A stretch of 64,000 nt of DNA from Erythrophleum ivorense. Its lineage: Eukaryota > Streptophyta > Magnoliopsida > Fabales > Fabaceae. The notes under the pieces were generated by a model that saw only the letters and a program-made list of their open reading frames with translations, had not been told where the DNA came from and did no database searches. Shown in pieces: positions 13,729 through 25,604 of the stretch (positions are counted from its first letter, which is position 1; every line of letters starts with the position of its first letter). The stretch is from contig JAIUCV010000002.1 in the NCBI GenBank assembly GCA_026724425.1, positions 7,817,001 to 7,881,000 on the forward strand, written 5' to 3'. The translations under genes were made by a program, and so were the position numbers.

Positions 13729-16700
13729 AAAACATTTACTCTGCACCATTTTCTGTTTATTAAAAAAGTACTTAATTTTAAAATTTGAAATTACATACTA
13801 TGTCGTTTACATATTTTTAAGAGTACATTGATTGACTTCATTTGTTATAGTCTATTATATTTTAAAAAATTGGATTATAGTTTATATTAATTTTTAATTA
13901 AGTTCTTATAGTTTAATTTTTTAATATAATCTTTGTAGTTATCCACTAATTAGAATTCTAGCCTTATTGTTAGATCTGTTCACATTTCCACTTGCTTTGT
14001 GCTTAGATATCCAAGGGCAAGGTTGTGCCCAAGCGGGGTTAGACTTATTTTATAGGCTTGATTTGTGATGGGATGGATTAAGTTAGATAGGGGAACTTGA
14101 ATTTCTTTTAGTACAAATTAAAAGATAGCTCTTTACAAAAAGTGAAGTTTTCATATGAGTTTTTACAAAATTACATATTACTCTTATAAAAGAAATTATA
14201 TAAGTCCTTACAAAAAAAATCATGTAAGTCTTTAAAAAACAAGTCTTTTTTTTAATGTGAATGTGTGTGTATATGTACTGTGAAACAAACCAAAGTGGCC
14301 AAAATACTTAGCTTAAAACTCCACGGGCCTTAACCAAAATCTTTTTTTGTTTTGTTTTTTGAGCTAACTCAACTCAATATGACTAAATTAACTAGGTTAA
14401 TGTATGCAAACCTAGTTAAAAGAGTGATGATTTGGCTCCACTCTAGCCTTATTCAAGCCAATTAGCATCCCAATTAACCCTACGTAATTAGGGGACCATA
14501 TTAATTGCATATGTTTCTTCTTCTGCCATTTTTTAAAGTTATGAGATATAATGGAATAGTAAAAGTTTTCTATCTAACATGCATTTTTCCTTTTAAGGAT
14601 GGGATAAACTATATAAAGAATGATGCTAATGTTTAGAATTGTTAAAATAGGCAACTCAATCTACAAAGGCTAACTTGTTAAAGGCCATGAGCTAAGTGAG
14701 TTAAGTTAAACTAAGAAATGCTCAACTTGGCTTAGTATTAGGTTCCATTTAAAAATGAATTAAAAAATTAATAATAGTTGTTGGGTTTCAAATATTAAGT
14801 ACAATTAAAATTTTTTCTCAAAATTCATCAAAGATTATTACAGAAAGAGTATAAATTAGTGATAAAATTATTACCTTTTACAAAAATTACTTCCTTCAAA
14901 CAAGTCTGCATTTATTCAACTCACAAACTCCCAATCTCGCGAATGCACAAATTCCTTCAAACATATATATTCCCAAATGGTTCTATGATCTTTATGTATG
15001 TGTGCAGAAAATCATAAACATAATTAACAAATTTGCATCTCTATAGTATCTATGCATAAGTAGGCCAAAACTCAAATTCTTGAATGAATAAACAGAGTCT
15101 CTCATCTCTCAATCTCTGTTAGAAGAATCTCTTACTCAATTTGGCGGCTTACACTTTATTCCATTGGTACATCTTCAAAACCCTTAATTATTTATTTATA
15201 AATAAACATTTAGGATTTTGTGATGTCCAACTAATGAGCTTTAGACAAATAAATGATGATTGAAGAGTTAATCAATCTTTGGTTATTGACTTAGTCTAAT
15301 AACAACTACCAAAAAAAGGATACAATATAATTTTAATAAAACCCAAAAAGAATGTAATATTACTTTAATATAAAATAATAGAATATTATGATGTTATGTT
15401 ATAATAATATCCTAATTATATTACATTAACTTTAACTTTGACCTACTCTTTATGTGCAACTTTGTAAGTTTTTATTATATAAGTAGTGATTCAAAAAAGA
15501 ATTTTATTTTAGTATCACAAACAATGAGTGATATTTAATAATACATCACTGCTACCATAGTAATAAGAATATTTGTGATTTGATATACTTAATCCATGAT
15601 TAATATTCCATATAGTTCAATTCTTTTTGTCTAGATATATAGAGCAAACTTGAGGTATGAAATGTGTCATCCTTTTTATAATTCAATTTATGCATTTTTT
15701 GATTCTTGAGTAAAATAAATCAAAATAAATAAATCATGGCTATACATTTCTTAGTTTCACTCAATCAAGGGGCTCACAAATATCACCCTTCATATATGGG
15801 AAGAACAAAATCTTATCTGTATCACTTATATCCATTTGCATGATTTGTAATACACCTAATCACTACCTTTTTGGTTATTCTTATTAAGGGTGATAGTTGA
15901 TGACATCAAAATATATAACTCTTTACATAGGAACTGTAATGGTTTCAGGTCAAAGGCAACGTACATCATAGTCACTATAAAAATTGATACACATAGCGAT
16001 CCATGTAGCACTCTCACAATAGATCTATCAAGTACATTTATTTTCTATTGCATACCCATGTAATAACTTGATATTTTATATCCATGATTGTGGTCATCAG
16101 CTAATATATATACAAGTCTCACGTATTATTGCTATCCTAATTGACAATAGTACTTGACTAGAGACAATTCAAGAATAATAAATTATTCTAAGGATAATCA
16201 ATATATTTATTTATATTATACATATATAATAGTAAATATAATAATTGAAATGTCTTTATTTATCAAAATATAATACAATTTATGCAAGTACAGTCATCTT
16301 GTGATTAGTTTTTAAGGTATACACCAATATTATCAACATTATAATTAGCAACAACCAACAAATAATGGAGTTAAGTATCCAAGGGATTAAACCAAACAAG
16401 TGAAACAAAGTAAAATAAGTAATGGAAACTAAAATTATGAAATTCTTTAAAATTTTTCATAATTGGATATTGTTACATTGAACATTTCAACTCGTTGTAA
16501 TCATTGCCCATGGTTGCAGCTGACAAGCTAACATTCATGGAGGTTAGAGGCTTTGGCTCATAAGCTCATTGTCACATTCAATTGTTCATGAAGACTTGTT
16601 GCAATCACTCCTCACAATCATTACTTATACCTCATGTCACAATGACCAATCGATTAGGGTTCAAGAAATGAAATGAGATTTCTAATTTCTTCAATTTAAA

Positions 16701-17040
16701 GCATAAAGAGAATTGGTTTGGGATTTTTGTAAAATACATTGGGGATTTTTTTCCCTAAAAAAAGGTGGGTTTTTTTTTTCAAACCAATGCTTACTTTAGA
16801 TTGTATTAGATAGGGTTTGGATTTTAAGTTTTCTTTAATACTTAAAAATAAATAAATAAAATGATTAATTCACAATGTTATATGGGACAAGTTGAGTGAG
16901 TTAGCCCATAACAACCTTAGAGTTATAAGGGTTGTAAATTCAAACCCAATCCACTAATGTAATACATTAAATAGACTAGCTTAGTGAATTCAATTTATTT
17001 TGACAACTCTACTGATGTCATGTCAATGGTTAAATAGCAA
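12700..17040. other. AT-rich intergenic DNA, no gene seen
   Basis: No open frame or domain signal was recognised on either strand. It contains a TA microsatellite at 13691-13727 and many A- or T-runs. Short LTR-like phrases occur (for example around 15.05-15.2 kb) but no paired repeat or target duplication was found. Confidence 0.5.
13691..13727. repeat. (TA)n microsatellite
   Basis: About 18 uninterrupted TA dinucleotides. Shorter (TA)n tracts lie at about 18541-18560, 31670-31698, 34004-34029 and 48886-48908. Confidence 0.95.
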
Positions 17041-18060
17041 TAAGTATTTTGAAAAGATTTATAGAGACTTCTATGATACATAGGTGTGGTTAAGAGATGG
17101 TATAAAGTTGACTCCATTAAGTTTTAACAGAAGTATAATTGTAAAGGATAGACTTATTATTGTTAATGAAGATACTTAAGACATATCTAAAGTTTTAGTA
17201 GAGAAAAAGAAGAATATTGAAGTTGAAGACTTGCAAACTCATAATACAATGGTTGAAGTGATTATAGAGGGAGATAACCTATATGGAGAAGGAAGATAAT
17301 ATTGTGAAGAATAGATGACCAAGAATACACTTCTAATGATAGTTTAAGTAATATTGTATTTGAAATTGACTTTAAAGATAAGGAGAATGGAAAAAAAAAC
17401 ACAAAGTATCATAAATTTAATCTTGCTAATATGTGTGAGACACACCAATGGAGATAGGTTGGGATTCACCTCCATGCAATAGTCAAGGGGTGCATTAAAA
17501 GAGTAGGTGTAAATGAATGAAAGGGATGTGAGATTTGTAAAAAATGATAAGGTAAATTGCAAGGTTAAATATAATGCATTCAACTATAAGTGGATGGCAT
17601 TTTATGAGCAATAGTGGAAGAGAAATTACCTATGGGTTAAAGACACCTATTAAAGAGTACTCATGTAGTAAGAACTTCAAAGATCATTTAGCACATTCAA
17701 ACTGAGTTATTAGAAAGCTAATAATGGATAATAGGGTGGATCTGAAGATAAGAATGGTTCATATAACTAATTTTGTTAAATAGAAATACATGGTGAATAT
17801 GTCCATGACAAAAGCATACTAAGTTAGAAGGAAAGTAACCAAAAAAATGTAAGACAAAGTTGTTGACTAGCTAGTACAAGAGAATTTGAGGCTATTATCA
17901 TAAGGTTAATAGGGTTAACCTATAACCTTGTAATTGAATGATTTTACCTGGCTTATGAAGCCATGTTTCTTAGGCTATACATATGCATTAATGCTATGGA
18001 ATAGAACTTCCTTAAAGTTTACAGAACCATAAAATGCCATTCAGATCCTCCACTTCTTTT
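17040..18060 (+). pseudogene. Decayed Mutator-like (MULE) transposase relic
   Basis: Frame-broken translation resembles the N-terminal half of plant MuDR-type transposases in the right order. First comes a DNA-binding region (about 17.3-17.7 kb) with the pattern VKDTY...EYSCSKNFKDH, matching the family's VK-Y-HxC segment. Next is VHITNFVK then VNMSMTKAY-VRRKVTKK (about 17.75-17.86 kb), matching the VDVSxxxAYRARRxA segment. Last is FLRLYICINAMEQNFLKVYR-like sequence (about 17.96-18.03 kb), which in the family precedes the first catalytic Asp. Stops and frameshifts are frequent and the catalytic core is absent. No terminal repeats were found. Confidence 0.5.
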
Positions 18061-19667
18061 GATGTGTTAATGATGCATATAGCATTCTAATCACCCAAAT
18101 TTCATTTAGACAATTAGGATTTCATAATTTTTTAGGTTTTTTTTTTTTGTTTTGAACAAAGCAAAATAATAAACAAAAATAGGCTTTTAATTGGCAATGA
18201 GCAAAAAAGATAAGTAAGACTATAAAAAAGGGGGGAAAAAAGAAATATTAGTTGTCCAAATGCTATGTGTATCTTGGATGTCCTATTTATAGGGTTAATA
18301 GTTGTCACTTGAAAGGCCAATATGGTTTAAGAGCTTTTCGTAGTCATTATTAGAAATTTTAGCAGAGAGCCTATTACATATCCTTTTGTATATAAGTTAT
18401 TTTGGTAACTCCTTAAAGTTTGTTAAATAAATAAGAGAGTGAAGAGAAATCTTAAAGCCTTATACATCAAGATAACTTAGCTAGAATTGTCATATAATTG
18501 CTTTATATATATTTTCAGTATCTTTTATATTACTTTTGTAATATATATATATATATATAAGTAGTTAAAATTGATTTATTATTGTTTAATAAAAAATATT
18601 ATAGTTATTATTACGCTAAAGTAAATTAAAAAAGTAATAAGTACAATATTACATGTAAAATCTATTACCAAAAGGAAAAGTAAAGTTGCCATCTTTTTCT
18701 TTATTTAATATTAGAGGCTTAAACTTCTAACACTATAAATATTCTCATTTTATCTTTATCATCTGAGCTAGTCCAATGCATTTAAAATAGTTTTAAAGTT
18801 ATTCTTCTAATTTTGAATTTGAGGGTTTAGCATTAGGTTTGTTTTATGTTTGAAAATTTAAGTATATATTAAGTAATATTTTGAGGTAAAAATGAAGGAA
18901 TGAAGTTAATTAAATATGTTGATAAATTAACAAAAAAAATTGTTTTAAACAATTTATAGAAAATTCTCCACCAAAATTTATCCAAAAAGTATAAAAATCT
19001 AAAATAATCATCAATTTTTTTTTTTTTAGAGAAAAAGGCAAAACTTGAAATTTTTTTTGGTTGGTATTACAAACTTGAAGTAGTCAAATCAATTACAAAA
19101 TGATTCCATACCAAGTAGATTAAACAATTAAGTTCTTAAGTTTTATAAGCTATACTATTTATGTATATTGCATCCACAAAATATAATACCAAATTATTTA
19201 CATAAAAAATTATTACAAGTTGTTTCTCAATGTCTCTACTTTATATATAATATCTTTTTTAATTTTTTGTAATTATCATTTTCTTAGCCAACCATTATCA
19301 TATTCTTTAACTTGTAAATTTTAAATTGTTTGTCATGTACTTCTAGTTTGTCATTAATATAATAATTAACTCATTATGCTCAATTCTAAAAGAAGTAGAG
19401 CTGGAAAGAATAAATATTTGTGATATTTGCAAAAGAACATAGAAAACAATTGAGATTATCCTCACAATGTTCTTAGTTCTTTTTGAAATCCACAAAGTTC
19501 CTTATTTTTTACAAAATTCTTAATTAGAAAATGATCACTAATTGATGAAAAATTGTGTCTGAGAGGTAACTGTTATTCATTGACAAGCCATATATTTGAT
19601 TTGTTATAAAATATCATGAAGAATGACAACCTAAAATAAAATTTTATAATGACCTTTTTTTTGGCAA
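18060..19667. other. AT-rich intergenic DNA
   Basis: No gene, RNA or transposon boundary recognised. There is a short TA tract near 18.55 kb. A minus-strand open frame around 18.13-18.32 kb is hydrophobic, low-complexity and unsupported. Confidence 0.5.
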
Positions 19668-19711
19668 TGTGAACACTGTATTTTGTCCAAACCAGCTACA
19701 CAAATAATAAC

Positions 19712-20360
19712 AAAATCAGATTAACAAAAATACAAAAAAAAAGAAGAAAAGAAAGCAAATAGAAAATTAGGAGAAAATGAAAAAAATGAAAAAATAAAAA
19801 AAATCTAAATCAAAAGCTCTAGGAAACAAAAATGAAAAAAACCCAATGGGAAAAATCAAAACAAAAGAGAGAAGAGAAAAAGAAAATTAATATATATATA
19901 TATATAAATTTAAAGAGTTAAGATTTAAAAAATAAAATCAGATTAACAAAAATACAAAAAAAAAAAGAAGAAAAGAAAGCAAATAGAAAATTAGGAGAAA
20001 ATGAAAAAATAAAAAAAATCTAAATCAAAAGCTCTAGGAAACAAAAATGAAAAAAACCCAATGGGAAAAATCAAAACAAAAGAGAGAAGAGAAAAAGAAA
20101 ATTAAAAAAAAAATATATATATATATAAAGAGTTAAGATTAAAAAAATAAAATTAGATTAACAAAAATACACAAAAAAAAGAAAAAGAAGGAAAATAGAA
20201 AATTAGGAGAAAATGAAAAAAAATGAAAAAAAAATCTAAATCAAAAGCTCTAGGAAACAAAAATGAAAAAATAAAAAAAAACCCAATGGGAAAAATCAAA
20301 ACAAAAGAGAGAAGAGAAAAAGAAAATTAAATATATATATATATATTTAAAGAATTAAGA
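19712..20360. repeat. Three-copy tandem repeat inside the solo LTR
   Basis: Three A-rich units start at about 19712, 19934 and 20149 (periods about 222 and 215). Each carries the same landmarks: AATCAGATTAAC or a variant, AAAGCTCTAGGAAACAAAAA, AACCCAATGGGAAAAATC, a TA tract and AGAGTTAAGATT. The first two copies are nearly identical, so the expansion is recent relative to the LTR. Confidence 0.85.
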
Positions 20361-20739
20361 GAAAATATTTTTTTTAAAAAAAAGGGGTCTAGGTCCTTTT
20401 CTCAACACAAGCCCGTTTTTATTAAATCTTGGCCCAAATTCAAAAAAAAAGAAACGGCAACCCAACTCTTTTAAATCTGATCCATTAGCTTCAAGCAAAA
20501 AAAAAAAATAGCAGATGCCTTTTTCAAAAAAATGTTCAAAAAGGAAAGTGGGTCAATCCAGTCCGAAAAATTCAAAAACCCACACCCTAACTTTTTTTAC
20601 ATTCGGCCCATTAATTCCAAGCAGTAAAAAGAAAAAAAAAAGAAAGCAACAGAAGCCCAAAAAAAACATAATAAATTAAAAAAATATATAGAAAAGGGCC
20701 AAAACGCAGGAACCCTGCATTTTGACCCAGTCCCTTTAG

Positions 20740-21660
20740 GCATCGCATCCTCTGCCACCAATGGAAAGAGTGACATGAGAGAGGAACGGGCAGAGAGGCA
20801 GAGACCAGGAACGCTCAGAGAGAAGCATGAGAATGGCAAGGGTTTTCGGCGGGGCTTCCAAAGGGACTAGGTCAGAGGGCCAGCAGCACACCCGGAGAGC
20901 TGACTTGGTCCTCTTGTCCCCTTCATGGCCAAAGACCGAGGAGAGGAAAAAGGTTGGGAAAATCGGACGAAAGAGATAAAAAGGAGATGGTCTGACTCGA
21001 AAGGGGGGCGAAAACAAAAAATCAGAGGCAGAGAAAGGCGAGATGAGGGGAGATTAAAAATGAAGGTCTGAGATTAGAAGCGAGGGACATCAGAAGAGAT
21101 TAGGGCGAATAGGAGGGGGGATAAAAGAGGAGAAGCCCTCGGATGGAAGGCTTTTGATTCGGGTCCAGAGAGAGCAATTTAGGGGATCTTTTCTGAAAAA
21201 AGGTTTCGGGGTTAGAAGAACCGGTGATTCAGCGAGAAGAGGAAGGAGACAGACGAAAAACCCGAGAGAGGAAAGGCTGAGAGCAGGGACTGAGGGGGAA
21301 TTCGAGAGGCAGAGATTGACGAAAAGAAAGGAGGGAGAAAGTCGATTGAAAAAATTCGGACAGAGCGAGGGACCAAGAGGGAGACTCGAAGGGGAAGGTG
21401 CTGAAAAAAAAACAAAAGGGAGAGGATCCGAAAAATCAAGATGAGGAAGAAATTTTCGGATTCGAAAAAATAGAGGGGCTTCTGGGTTGATCGAGGAGGA
21501 GAGAGGCCGAAAGCGAGAGACGGGCCGAGACTGGAACAGAGAGCGAGAGATTGGGGGATTCTGATCAAGAAAAAAGGTAGAGAACGAGAGAGGATTGGAT
21601 TTTGTGTTTGAGGGGATCAGCGAAAAAATAGAGACCGAGACGGCGAGGAGGTACGGTGAT
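20740..21660 (+). other. Purine-rich, strand-asymmetric block in the solo LTR
   Basis: About 900 bases dominated by G and A on the plus strand (GAGAG, GGAGA, AAAGG words) with much higher GC than the surroundings. Long open frames appear on both strands because of composition; their predicted proteins (Arg/Glu/Gly-rich or Ser/Phe/Leu-rich) have no family match I recognise. It is more likely transcribed LTR leader than coding. Confidence 0.5.
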
Positions 21661-23699
21661 GCTACCGGAGAATAATGAACGGAAGATTTTAGCCACGGAC
21701 TATAAGTGAGATGTACCTAGGAAATCCACTAGAGGTATGTTGCTGATTCTGTTCAAGGCTCTGTTTGTTGGTTACTGGTAGTTTCATTTTGAATTCATTC
21801 TATCCATTGGATACTTGGTAAACATGCTGTGTTAATTCCAGAATCCAATTTTCTTTTGTATGGGATAGCTAGTTATCGCGTTTTAGACCACTGTTGCTAC
21901 ACATTTTGATCTTACTGGCTTTTAGGCATGTAAAGGTTCTATGCAACTCTGCATAAGATAACCCTTCTGTACCGTTAAAATCCTTGTTTGCATCCCGAGT
22001 CTCCTTGTTGCTTTATGATGCGATGTTGTAGTTGATTTAATGTCGACACCCTACACTTAGCATCTGATTTCAATGTGCTTGGGCTCTGCTCAAAGTTTGC
22101 GTTAATATAGATGTTAGGTCTGATTGGGTTTAACATTTTGCTGATCATTAACCTACTCCAGTTTGTACTTGAGCATAAAATTTGAAAGGTCCTGCCACTG
22201 CCCCTGTTGAAGTTCAGTGTGATTTAGCTTAGGTTTTGAATATAAATTGTGATCTGAGTCCTGTTCAAAACATGCCTATACCCTCTGTGATGTTAGTGTG
22301 ATCATAACATGGTTATTACCTCGCATCTTGAATTGAATTTTGTCAAGTGTCTTCGGGTGGTCCTAATAGCCTTTGAACAGGGGTTAAGTTATGATCTTTA
22401 GCTTAAAATCTGCGCCAAAGTCATCACCCTTTTCCTCCCATTTTCCAATTTTTAGTTTACCTTCAGTATAATGTTAGTGATATAAGCTCTCCAACGTGGC
22501 ACTTGCGACTGAAGACATGGCAAGTGTTAATCTCGAATATTTAAATCATTGAAATCCTCTAGGGTAATTTGTGGCCTAGGTTCAACTTCGATTAAAGGGA
22601 AATTCCTACTTGCTTGACTTGTCGGGGGCAATTGTTTTAATGGGAATTTCAGTTCGCATATCTTACTTGCTTAGGTTCCTGTTGCCTTATACCACAATTT
22701 GGAATGTGTGATATCGCATAATAAGTGACCAAATGATCTTACCAGACTAGGTTTTAAGTTTCCTGATGACAATGAACTTTTTGTTCGGCATGTGTGGGTT
22801 TAGTCAGAATGGATTTGGATGATGTTTTAATATGGGGGACATTGTTCTGCCTGTACTATTGCTGGAAATCTGATTCTGTTGGGAACCTTTGCTTGTTTAT
22901 TTGTGAAGTTATAGTGCCCATACTTTTTTTCTTTCGATGGTTGATTGTATGTTGCTGTGACACCTTTGCTTCCTTTTTTGTTACATGTGAGGCCCGTCTC
23001 TGATGAAAGCAAGAAAGTTGAAGATGTCCCAGGAGATGTTTTGGAAGAGATATACTATGGGTCGCTGGTGATAAGGATGGACGAATACTGTAATGGTTCT
23101 TTCTAATTTTTGATGTAATGTGTTATATTTCGAGTGAATGTCAGATGTGATTGCTCACAAATGCACACACACTAACAGATTACCGTTCTCCTTTAATCTT
23201 ATTTTTGTATTTTACTGTATATTTAATTATAGAGTTGTCGTGTGAGATTTCTTGTGTCCTCAAACATAGAGGAATGGACCTAATGATCATGTGAAGCAAT
23301 AAACTTCCTTGGTCTCCATGAGGTGTTAAATTTATATTTCAACATGTTTTGGGTTCCAATGACCCTATCTAATCAATTTCGTTTAAAAGAAGAAAAGCCA
23401 AATGAAGTTTGAAGAAAAAAATATACATATCTAAGTGATTTTTCCCAGAGGAATATATTAAAAAAAAAAGGAACCAAGAAACTTTTTTAACAATTGGTTA
23501 TCAATTTACAAAAAGGGGTTTTAAGGTTCCTCTTAGGAATAAGAAGTTAGATTTTCAAAAATAATTATCCTTTTGGAGTACATATTTTGGAAAAAGAAAA
23601 AAATACATGATAAAAAAATAATAAAAAATAAAAAATATATAATAGCAATAAAAAAAGGGGATTAAAATGGAAGAAAGGATTTGAGAAATAAGAGTAATT

Positions 23700-25080
23700 T
23701 AGACTTTGCAAATTAAGACACATAAACAAATTTTCAAATTGTTTTAATTGTAAAGGTCTAAAGGTTTTTTGTTTTCTTCTCCTTTCAACCCAAAATATAA
23801 CTGAAACAAAAACAAAACAAAAAGGAACCCAAAAATAGTAAAAACAAAAATCATAAATTAAAAAAAGAGGAAAAAAAAAGAAAGAAAAATGGGGTGAAAA
23901 TGAACATAAAAAAAAGAGAAAAATTGAGGATGCACGAAAAGAAAGATCAAATTTTCTTTTAACACATCAACACACACTATCACTATTTATTGATTGAGTG
24001 TAAAATGTAACATATTTTATTTATTTATTTATTTTCTTTATTTAAAATTGCCGTGTGGGATATGGTATCGCCTCAGGCGTTTAAGAGTAACTCAGTGCTG
24101 TGTGTGACAATAAGTCCCCTCAGTCACTTGGTTAGATTGCCAAATGTTTTTATATTAATCGACTTGCAATAATTAATACAAAAAAGGAGTAAGTTTAATT
24201 TTTTTTACAAATTAAATAAAAAAAAGGGAAAAGAAGAAGTAGAACAAAGAAAATAAATTTCAAAGGTCAAAGAAAAGAATAAGAATAAGAAAAAAACCAT
24301 ATGTTAAAAAAAAACTCCCTTCTTCTTAAAAAAAAAGCTTATTAAAAATGAACTTAAATTTCAAAGATTTATCCGTTTTGAAGGTTTCTCCCTAAAAATT
24401 CAAAATAATAAATCAAAACTAGAAAATAAAAAAAACTAACTAGCAAAAAAAAATCAAAAAACAAAGAACAAAAAACACAAAGAAATTAATTAAGAAATAA
24501 GTGATAAAAAAATTGAAAATGCAAGAAAGGAGAAACTAAATTATTCTTTAACAAATCAAAACACATTAACAAAATTCGAATTTGTTTTATTTGTTAAAAG
24601 AAAAAAAAAAGTAAATTTTATTTTCTTTGTCTTTTCAAAAAAATAATAGTAAAAACAAAAATAAAATAATAAACAAAAACAAAAAAAATAAAGACAAAAT
24701 TAAACAAAACAAAGGAAAAAGACAAAAAAAAAAGAAAGATAAAAACAAAAACAAAATTCAACCAAAAACAAGGGAAAAAGGGAGAAGGAAAAGTAAGGAA
24801 AGAAAGGGAAAATAAAAAGTGAAAATGCAAGAAGATTAAAGTTAAATTTAATTTTAACAAATCAAAGCCTATCCACCAATTTTAAAATTACTTTGTTTTT
24901 TAAAAGAAAAAAATAATTTCATCTTCTTTATCTTTTCAAAATAAATAAATAAATAAACAAATAAAAACCAAAGGTAAAAACTAAAAAAATAAAATCAATC
25001 AAAAATTAAAAATCAAACGAAAGCTAAAAATAAAAAAACAAAAAAAATAAACAAAAAAGGTAAAACACCAAACAAATTTA
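23700..25080. repeat. Diverged roughly 300 bp tandem repeats, A-rich, inside the solo LTR
   Basis: Landmark phrases such as TTAACAAATCAAA or TTAACACATCAA followed by TTGTTTT-AAAAG and CTTTTCAAAA recur near 23.95, 24.55 and 24.85 kb. The spacing is about 300 or a multiple of it. Between landmarks the sequence is long A-rich simple DNA. Units are much more diverged than the three-copy block at the left end. Confidence 0.5.
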
Positions 25081-25604
25081 CTCTATTCGAACTACGTGGA
25101 CTTTGATCCCCTTCCGAGGGTACGTAGGCCATAGGCTTTCATCCTAGATCAAGTCTGCCTTTGTAAATAAAATTTTTTGTTCAATTTTTATTTTTTTTAA
25201 TTTAATTTATTTTATTTTATTTTCTAATTTCGTTTCTTCAATTTCTTTCTTCTTTTTTTAATTTCATTTCTTTCATTCCTACTCCTTGTTTTGCATGTGA
25301 TTTGTTAAGAGGAATTAAAATAGAATAGAGGCCATATTGATTTTGTACAACTAACTTAGGGTAACCATTCTTAGTAACGGGTGTTGTGGGATGCTTAATA
25401 CCTTCCCCACTCACAACTAACTCCCGAATCTATTTTCTGGTTTGCAGACCACTTTTTCTTTGATATTTCAAATTAAAAGGTTTTTTTTAAAATTTTACCT
25501 TTTCAAAAATAAAAATTTGGTGGCGACTCTACTTTTTCTACTTTATTTTTAAATTTGATTTCGATTCGGCGCCGCGTGGTTGCATTTTCGAGTGTGACAG
25601 GCAG

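Larger units (their letters stand above)
19668..25599 (+). mobile_element. Probable 5.9 kb solo LTR of a Tat/Ogre-type Ty3 retrotransposon
   Basis: The block begins TGTGAACACTGTATTTTGTC (19668) and ends GTGTGACA (25592-25599), i.e. TG...CA with imperfect terminal inverted ends. It is bounded by GGCAA (19663-19667) and GGCAG (25600-25604), a 5 bp target duplication with one mismatch. The right end has phrases I know from the 3' end of large Tat-lineage LTRs: CTACGTGGACTTTGATCCCC near 25.1 kb, GGTGGCGACTCTAC near 25.53 kb, then a GCGCCGCG segment before GTGTGACA. No primer-binding site, gag or pol follows on either side, so it reads as a solo LTR left by LTR-LTR recombination. Inside are two tandem-repeat blocks, a purine-rich block and an unremarkable unique stretch (21.7-23.3 kb). 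The family call is from memory of LTR ends; the boundaries are seen directly. Confidence 0.6.

Noticed and set aside
20597..21568. Overlapping open frames on both strands of 80-118 codons
   Set aside because: They follow from the purine-biased composition of the LTR block; open in several frames with no domain.
24618..24860. Lys/Asn-rich and Phe/Leu-rich open frames
   Set aside because: Translations of A-rich simple sequence.
19668..25599. A long non-coding RNA gene or new locus in the intergenic block
   Set aside because: TG...CA ends, the near-identical 5 bp flanks and Tat-like 3' phrases explain the whole block as a solo LTR more simply.
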